Below, in pieces: positions 24,819 through 29,072 of a stretch of 29,072 nucleotides of DNA. The stretch is from contig DATNPH010000246.1 of assembly GCA_036703315.1 (NCBI GenBank), positions 1 through 29,072 of the forward strand, in the 5' to 3' direction. Each line of letters begins with the position of its first letter. Positions within the stretch are counted from its first letter, which is position 1. The translations under genes and the position numbers were made by a program. The notes below the pieces were generated by a model. The model worked only from the letters and a program-made list of their open reading frames with translations. It made no database searches and was not told where the DNA came from. Source of the stretch: DATNPH01 sp036703315 (GTDB lineage: Bacteria > Cyanobacteriota > Cyanobacteriia > Cyanobacteriales > Coleofasciculaceae).

Positions 24819-25751
24819 CTATGGCATTGCCCAAATTCTAATGGCATCATTACGGCACCCACTAGCGATCGCTTTCCCTGTTGGGTCAATAGTGACTGAT
24901 AAAACGGCTTCTATATGACCCGTGAAACAGCGAATTTTGTTGCCAGTCTTTAAATCCCATGCCTTGACCAATTTGTCATTACCACCACTGACTACTGTCT
25001 GCCCATTTGGACTTATCGCAACAGATGTCACACCGCCCTGATGACCTGTGATTGTGCGAATTTCTTGACCCGTCTCCAAGCCCCACACCTTTATCGTTCC
25101 GTCAATACTGCCACTGATTACTCTCTGCCCATCCGGGCTAATTGCAACAGACGTTACGCTAGCTGAATGACCAGTGAGCTTGCTTCTCTCCCCTACTTGA
25201 ATAGTGCCATCAGCGCAGCCACTGACAATTGTCTGCCCATCCGGGCTAATCGCAACTGAATAAATCCAATCTGAATGATTAGTGAGACTACGAAGTTCCT
25301 GTCCAGTTTTCAAGTCCCACACTTTAACTGTGGTGTCTTTGCTACCACTAACTATTCTCTGCCCATCGGGGCTAATAACAACAGAACAAACCGTATCTAA
25401 ATGCCCAACTAGAGTACGAATTACTTTACCACTGCTCAAATTCCATACCTTAATGGTCTTGTCCAAACTGCCACTAACGACCGTCTGTCCATCTGGGCTA
25501 ATGGCAACCGAATACACCCAGTCAGAATGGCCCCTAAGGTAACGCTGTAGTAAAACAGTGTGAAACTCCCACACCAAAATCATCCTGTCTGCACCAGCAC
25601 AAATTAAAGTTTGACCATCTGGGCTAAACGCAAAAGAATACACAGAAGCCCTAGGTACAACAAACAGCCAATGAGCCAAGGTTTTCTCTAGTGCAGCGTG
25701 ACGCAAATTTTCCATCGGTTCTGAAAACCCCTCTCGCTTCTTACCTGTCAC
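24819..25751 (-). CDS. WD40-repeat protein, seven blades, no kinase domain
   Basis: 310 residues from a GTG at 25751; an ATG at 25715 (residue 13) is an alternative start. There is no signal peptide, membrane segment or kinase. Seven WD repeats run from about residue 35 to the end, each close to YSVAISPDGQTVVSGSxDKTIKVW, so a complete cytoplasmic propeller is likely, acting as a protein-binding scaffold. Repeat 4 is shortened by about 6 residues, reading DGTIQVGERSKLTGH where the others have the full KVWxLxTGxxxRxLTGH. The repeats resemble those of the two adjacent kinases, suggesting the trio grew by local duplication. Confidence 0.88.
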   Translation of the reverse strand: MTGKKREGFSEPMENLRHAALEKTLAHWLFVVPRASVYSFAFSPDGQTLICAGADRMILVWEFHTVLLQRYLRGHSDWVYSVAISPDGQTVVSGSLDKTIKVWNLSSGKVIRTLVGHLDTVCSVVISPDGQRIVSGSKDTTVKVWDLKTGQELRSLTNHSDWIYSVAISPDGQTIVSGCADGTIQVGERSKLTGHSASVTSVAISPDGQRVISGSIDGTIKVWGLETGQEIRTITGHQGGVTSVAISPNGQTVVSGGNDKLVKAWDLKTGNKIRCFTGHIEAVLSVTIDPTGKAIASGCRNDAIRIWAMP

Positions 25752-25998
25752 CTCTTCCCAACTATTAAGTTATTTCTGCCCAACAGCACTAGCTAAAGCC
25801 CTCAAATCAGGAAGATAGATCTTTAGAGATATGGCGTTTTTCTCTGAGAGAATCAAACTAAGGATCAGATAACTCTGCTCTTGAGTGTTCATTACGTCTC
25901 AAATTTAACAGAACCTTTACGCAATACTGCTAATCTTCTGCTGTTACTAGGGACATTACTCAGAAAAGAGTTTTAAGTTGTCATTACCAAAAAGTGAT

Positions 25999-26454
25999 AT
26001 GAATCCTGAGACTGTAAGCCCCGATTCTCTCGAATATACAACGGCTGAAGTTGACAAGACTGAAGCAGTACAGATTACCACCACTGAGGATCAACCCTTG
26101 CTTCCTCCGGCATCATCCGCGTCATCCTCTAATGCTCAATGGAAAGAGTATGGTGCAAAAGTCGCTGAGTTTATACAAGCGCTGCCAGGTTATGTTACCC
26201 GCTTTTTTGAAGAAAATAAGGGACCCCTAGGAACTATTGGTCTGATTGTCCTACTTCTGGTAACAGTCAGACTAACACTGGCTTTGGTGGATGCCATTGA
26301 TGATATTCCGTTAGTAGCACCGACCTTGGAGCTAATTGGTCTAGGCTACACAGGTTGGTTTGTCTACCGCTATTTACTCCGCGCTGCCAACCGACAAGAA
26401 CTATATAAGGAAATTGACACTCTTAAAGCGCAAGTTTTGGGCAAAGGAGATTAA
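25999..26454 (+). CDS. CAAD domain protein (CURT1-like thylakoid membrane protein)
   Basis: 151 residues from the ATG at 25999; a TTG at 25978 would add 7 residues. A variable, acidic, Thr/Ser-rich N-terminus (to about 50) is followed by a short amphipathic helix region and two membrane segments (about GTIGLIVLLLVTVRLTLALV and LELIGLGYTGWFVYRYLL) joined by VDAIDDIPLVAPT. A charged C-terminal helix (RQELYKEIDTLKAQVLGK) ends it. This is the CAAD domain, first described as an appendage of some cyanobacterial aminoacyl-tRNA synthetases. Stand-alone copies are homologous to plant CURT1, which bends thylakoid membranes. Confidence 0.88.
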   Translation: MNPETVSPDSLEYTTAEVDKTEAVQITTTEDQPLLPPASSASSSNAQWKEYGAKVAEFIQALPGYVTRFFEENKGPLGTIGLIVLLLVTVRLTLALVDAIDDIPLVAPTLELIGLGYTGWFVYRYLLRAANRQELYKEIDTLKAQVLGKGD

Positions 26455-26495
26455 GACACCTAACAGCCTGAGCATTTGACCAAAAATTAGCGGTT

Positions 26496-26525
26496 TCCCC
26501 ACTTAAGCTTTGGTGTAAGTGGGGA
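26496..26525 (+). terminator. Stem-loop after CAAD gene
   Basis: TCCCCACTTA (26496-26505) and TAAGTGGGGA (26516-26525) form a perfect 10-base stem with a 10-base loop, 41 bases after the stop. TATTGG follows, a weak T tract. Confidence 0.55.
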
Positions 26526-26580
26526 TATTGGTGTGGCTGTCTAGTGTGAAAGACGCTAATTTCTAAAGCCTCTACCTAAC

Positions 26581-27114
26581 ATGCAATCATCTGTAAAAAA
26601 CACAGACGTAGAGTTTGCCCAAACTGGATTAGCCAAGGAGGTGCGAAGTGCCATTGCCCTTGGTAGCAATCTAGGCGACTCCGTGACTATTGTGACAAAC
26701 GCGTTGAAAATCCTAGCTGATACTCCAGGTATTACAATCCAGGCTCAATCTAGTTGGTACCAAACCAAGCCGGTGGGACCACCGCAACCTGATTATCTAA
26801 ATGGCTGTGCCTTACTGGACGTTCAAATGACGCCACAGGAACTTTTAGAAACATTACTGAAAGTTGAAGCGCAATTGGGTCGTATCCGCCAGGAACGCAA
26901 TAGACCAAGAACGCTTGACCTAGATTTATTACTCTTTGATGACTTAATTCTAGACATGCCAAATCTTCAAGTGCCCCATCCTCGGATGAGAGAGAGAGCA
27001 TTTGTCTTAGTGCCTTTGGCGGAAATTGCGCCTAATTGGGTTGAGCCAGTTTCCGGAAAAGCGATCGCACAACTTGTACAAACGGTAGACTGTTCAGGAG
27101 TCCGCCGACTGTAA
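26581..27114 (+). CDS. folK: 2-amino-4-hydroxy-6-hydroxymethyldihydropteridine pyrophosphokinase (HPPK)
   Basis: 177 residues. It transfers pyrophosphate from ATP to 6-hydroxymethyl-7,8-dihydropterin in folate synthesis. Core motifs are SAIALGSNLGDS, SSWYQTKPVGPPQPDYLN, and GRIRQERNRPRTLDLDLLLFDD with the two metal-binding aspartates (113 and 115), then PHPRMRERAFVLVPLAEIAP. The first 20 residues precede the fold and are a poorly conserved extension. It contains one HIP1 octamer. The Nudix gene follows after 66 bases. Confidence 0.95.
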   Translation: MQSSVKNTDVEFAQTGLAKEVRSAIALGSNLGDSVTIVTNALKILADTPGITIQAQSSWYQTKPVGPPQPDYLNGCALLDVQMTPQELLETLLKVEAQLGRIRQERNRPRTLDLDLLLFDDLILDMPNLQVPHPRMRERAFVLVPLAEIAPNWVEPVSGKAIAQLVQTVDCSGVRRL

Positions 27115-27138
27115 AAGTTCAGGCATAAGCTTTTCACT

Positions 27139-27180
27139 CTTTGAACTTTTCAACTTTCAACCTTTAACCTTCTAACTCTC
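27139..27180. repeat. Degenerate 7-8-base tandem repeat before the Nudix gene
   Basis: Units read CTTTGAA, CTTTTCAA, CTTTCAA, CCTTTAA, CCTTCTAA, then CTCTC directly before the ATG. This is STRR-like and occupies the place where the ribosome-binding site should be; no Shine-Dalgarno sequence is visible. Confidence 0.5.
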
Positions 27181-27729
27181 ATGGCGACAGGTCAAGAACC
27201 CCCACAACTGCTAAAACAACGTTTGGTTTACCAAGGTCGCAAGTTTAATTTTGAAGTCAACTCCCTACGTCTGCCCAACAAATCAGAGGGAGACTGGGAA
27301 TGTATTCGTCACCCAGGCGGTGCCCTTGCCGTACCCGTGACCTCAGACGGTAAGCTGGTGTTAGTGCGGCAATATCGTTTCACCATTCAAGGGCGTCTTT
27401 TGGAGTTTCCGGCTGGAACTGTAGAACGTCACGAAGACCCGGCTGACACAATTAAGCGAGAACTTGAAGAAGAAACCGGCTACCGCGCCCACAAATGGCA
27501 ACAGTTGGGTGAATTTGCGATCGCTCCTGGTTATTCTGATGAATTTATCTACGCCTTTCTCGCGCAGGATTTGGAAAAGCTAGAGGCACCCCCTAGCCAA
27601 GATGCTGATGAAGATCTAGAACCTATTTTGATGACGCCGCAGCAGTTGGAACAAGCCATTCAGGATGGGGAACCAATAGATGCTAAATCCATTTCCAGCT
27701 TCTTTTTAGCGCGTCCCTTTCTGAAATGA
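27181..27729 (+). CDS. Nudix hydrolase, ADP-ribose pyrophosphatase type
   Basis: 182 residues. The Nudix box is perfect: Gly79, five residues, Glu85, seven residues, then RELEEETG (93-100). Upstream is GALAVPVTSDGKLVLVRQYRF and LLEFPAGT, the pattern of ADP-ribose/ADP-sugar pyrophosphatases (NudF-like), which split ADP-ribose to AMP and ribose-5-phosphate. Downstream is FAIAPGYSDEFIYAFLAQDL, also typical of that subgroup. The exact substrate is inferred. It is followed 109 bases on by an ADP-ribosylglycohydrolase gene, which could supply its substrate. HIP1 lies at 27517-27524. Confidence 0.9.
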   Translation: MATGQEPPQLLKQRLVYQGRKFNFEVNSLRLPNKSEGDWECIRHPGGALAVPVTSDGKLVLVRQYRFTIQGRLLEFPAGTVERHEDPADTIKRELEEETGYRAHKWQQLGEFAIAPGYSDEFIYAFLAQDLEKLEAPPSQDADEDLEPILMTPQQLEQAIQDGEPIDAKSISSFFLARPFLK

Positions 27730-27784
27730 GCACACATTGCCGTAGAACCGATAATTCAGCAGTTATAAATTGCAGTTTTCACTA

Positions 27785-27812
27785 CTCAAAACTTAACCCT
27801 CAAAACTCAAAA
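27785..27812. repeat. Four heptamer units, STRR-like
   Basis: CTCAAAA, CTTAACC, CTCAAAA, CTCAAAA lie in tandem between the Nudix and ADP-ribosylglycohydrolase genes. Confidence 0.55.
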
Positions 27813-27838
27813 CGTTTTGTAATAGGTCAATCAAGAGT

Positions 27839-28696
27839 ATGTTGCTTGAGTTAGGGGTAGGAGATGCCTATGGTGCGGGCTTTGAATACGTTAGTGCAGA
27901 TATCGTTGAGCGTGACAACAATTTGAGTAGATATGTGCAGCATCCCCGGCATCAGATCAAACCAGGTTGCTACACAGATGACACACAGATGAGTTTAGCG
28001 ATCGCCCAAATCCTTGTCGAGCAAAAACCGTGGACACCGGAAGTTTTAGCCAGTCAGTTTGTTGCCGCCTTCAAACGAGATCAACGAGAAGGCTATTCCA
28101 GCCGTTCCTACGAGTATTTGCTAAAAGTTCGGGATGGACGTGAGTTTTTAGAGGGAATTACCTGGACTAGCGACAAAAGTGGGGCAGCAATGCGTGCTGC
28201 TCCCATTGGCGTTTTCCCTACTATTGAGAAAGTAATTGAGGCAGCAACTATCCAAGCAGCGATTACCCACAACACGCCGGATGGAATTAATGCGGCTAGG
28301 GCGGCTGCGTTGATGTCCCATTACTTTATTTACCAGTTGGGACTCAAGAAGAACTTGGGGCAGTTTCTAGATGCTCATGTATCCGGCGAATGGTCGCAGC
28401 CGTGGCAAGGAAAGGTGAACTCACAAGGCTGGATGAGTGTCAGGGCAGCTATTACTGCGGTGATGCGAAATGATTCTCTGAGCGAATTGCTTAAAGATTG
28501 CATCGCCTTTACTGGAGATGTGGATACTGTAGCAGCGATCGCGTTAGCGGCTGCGTCGTGTAGCGAGGAAATTACACAAGACCTTCCCGAACATCTAATC
28601 GCAGGTTTAGAGAATGGCTCCTACGGCAGAGACTATATCATCAAGCTAGACAAGCAACTGATGGATTTAGCGGATAAGGATTTGGCAAATCCATAA
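27839..28696 (+). CDS. ADP-ribosylglycohydrolase family protein
   Basis: 285 residues, all-helical DraG/ARH fold. It begins MLLELGVGDAYGAGFEYV, with the metal motif YTDDTQMS at 45-52 and the second motif FTGDVDTVAAIA near 226-236, both carrying the magnesium-binding acidic residues. Such enzymes release ADP-ribose from proteins, from nucleic acids or from O-acetyl-ADP-ribose; the target here is unknown. DraG proper reverses nitrogenase ADP-ribosylation, but nothing here links this gene to nitrogenase. The start is short relative to other family members but fits the subgroup that begins at the GDAYG motif. No good Shine-Dalgarno sequence is visible. Confidence 0.88.
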   Translation: MLLELGVGDAYGAGFEYVSADIVERDNNLSRYVQHPRHQIKPGCYTDDTQMSLAIAQILVEQKPWTPEVLASQFVAAFKRDQREGYSSRSYEYLLKVRDGREFLEGITWTSDKSGAAMRAAPIGVFPTIEKVIEAATIQAAITHNTPDGINAARAAALMSHYFIYQLGLKKNLGQFLDAHVSGEWSQPWQGKVNSQGWMSVRAAITAVMRNDSLSELLKDCIAFTGDVDTVAAIALAAASCSEEITQDLPEHLIAGLENGSYGRDYIIKLDKQLMDLADKDLANP

Positions 28697-28781
28697 AATG
28701 CCTCTGTGTCAAGGTCTCCTCACAAAACGGCGGTAGCATCTAAGCTGACAGAAGAAGCAACCTATCCAAAGTCTTGATTGA

Positions 28782-29072
28782 ATGTCTGATTTAATTTTGT
28801 TTTGGCATCGCCGCGATTTACGCATCTCAGATAATATTGGACTTTCCGCAGCTCGACAACAAAGCCCAAAAGTGGTAGGAGTCTTCTGCCTTGACCCCAA
28901 TATTCTGGAACGGGACGACGTGGCACCCGCAAGAGTGACTTACATGATCGGCTGTTTGGAGTCACTCAAAAAGCGCTATGCCCAGGCAGGTAGCCAGTTG
29001 TTGATTGTTCATGCCAATCCAACTAAAGCTATACCAACACTGGCATTAGCTCTTAATGCCAAGGCAGTTTTT
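28782..29072 (+). CDS. DNA photolyase / cryptochrome family, N-terminal part, runs off window
   Basis: 97 codons, open to the window end. It begins MSDLILFWHRRDLRISDNIGLSAA, the classical start of CPD photolyases (FWHRRDLRxxDN), then VVGVFCLDPNIL and later RVTYMIGCLESLKKRYAQAGSQLLIVHANP, matching the alpha/beta antenna-chromophore domain. Class I cyanobacterial photolyases of this type use 8-HDF as antenna (phrA), but the FAD domain is not visible, so repair activity versus cryptochrome is undecided. The ATG is at 28782, 85 bases after the glycohydrolase stop. Confidence 0.92.
   Translation, partial: MSDLILFWHRRDLRISDNIGLSAARQQSPKVVGVFCLDPNILERDDVAPARVTYMIGCLESLKKRYAQAGSQLLIVHANPTKAIPTLALALNAKAVF

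Noticed and set aside
1..29072. CRISPR array, tRNA, rRNA, intact transposase, integrase or toxin-antitoxin genes
   Set aside because: I scanned the window for regularly spaced repeats, tRNA T-arm patterns and transposase-like frames and found none that hold up by eye.

Overview
The window is chromosomal DNA from a cyanobacterium, most likely a filamentous one. The HIP1 octamer GCGATCGC occurs at least 19 times by my reading, where about 0.4 would be expected by chance. The gene content is also cyanobacterial: an RNase E with the arginine-rich C-terminal PNPase-binding motif, a CAAD/CURT-type thylakoid protein, a DUF1997 protein, WD40-repeat Ser/Thr kinases, and an str operon that continues tufA-rpsJ. 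Degenerate 7-base tandem repeats of the STRR type, known mainly from filamentous cyanobacteria, occur at several places.

Layout. 1-2140 (minus): N-terminal half of a glutamate synthase large subunit, cut by the window edge. 2141-2904: long divergent intergenic region with a perfect NtcA-type site. 2905-6419 (plus): secreted phosphodiester glycosidase, mannose-6-phosphate-isomerase-type cupin, IscA-like Fe-S carrier. 6520-11755 (plus): rpsL, rpsG, fusA, tufA, rpsJ behind a clear sigma70-type promoter, with structured intergenic RNA between rpsL and rpsG and between tufA and rpsJ. 11890-12531 (plus): LON-domain protein. 12670-13533 (minus): prephenate dehydratase. 13992-14582 (plus): DUF1997 protein. 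14812-17772 (minus): rne-rnhB operon with a long, U-rich rne leader. 18249-19714 (minus): cysteine desulfurase preceded by a small unknown ORF. 19875-25751 (minus): two paralogous membrane-anchored Ser/Thr kinases with C-terminal seven-bladed WD40 propellers, and a stand-alone WD40 propeller protein. 25999-29072 (plus): CAAD protein, folK, a Nudix ADP-ribose pyrophosphatase, an ADP-ribosylglycohydrolase and the start of a DNA photolyase.

How the genes relate. Most of the window is housekeeping: translation, RNA processing, nitrogen assimilation, phenylalanine, folate and Fe-S biogenesis. The accessory-looking part is the kinase/WD40 trio, which looks like a local duplication cluster for signalling. 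The Nudix and ADP-ribosylglycohydrolase neighbours fit one chemical path: release of ADP-ribose, then its hydrolysis. I found no CRISPR array, tRNA, rRNA, intact insertion sequence or phage module. I do not see a convincing wholly new system. The best leads are the heptamer-repeat insertion inside the glutamate synthase gene, the structured rpsL-rpsG spacer, the NtcA site, and an unexplained coding-like remnant between the WD40 genes.
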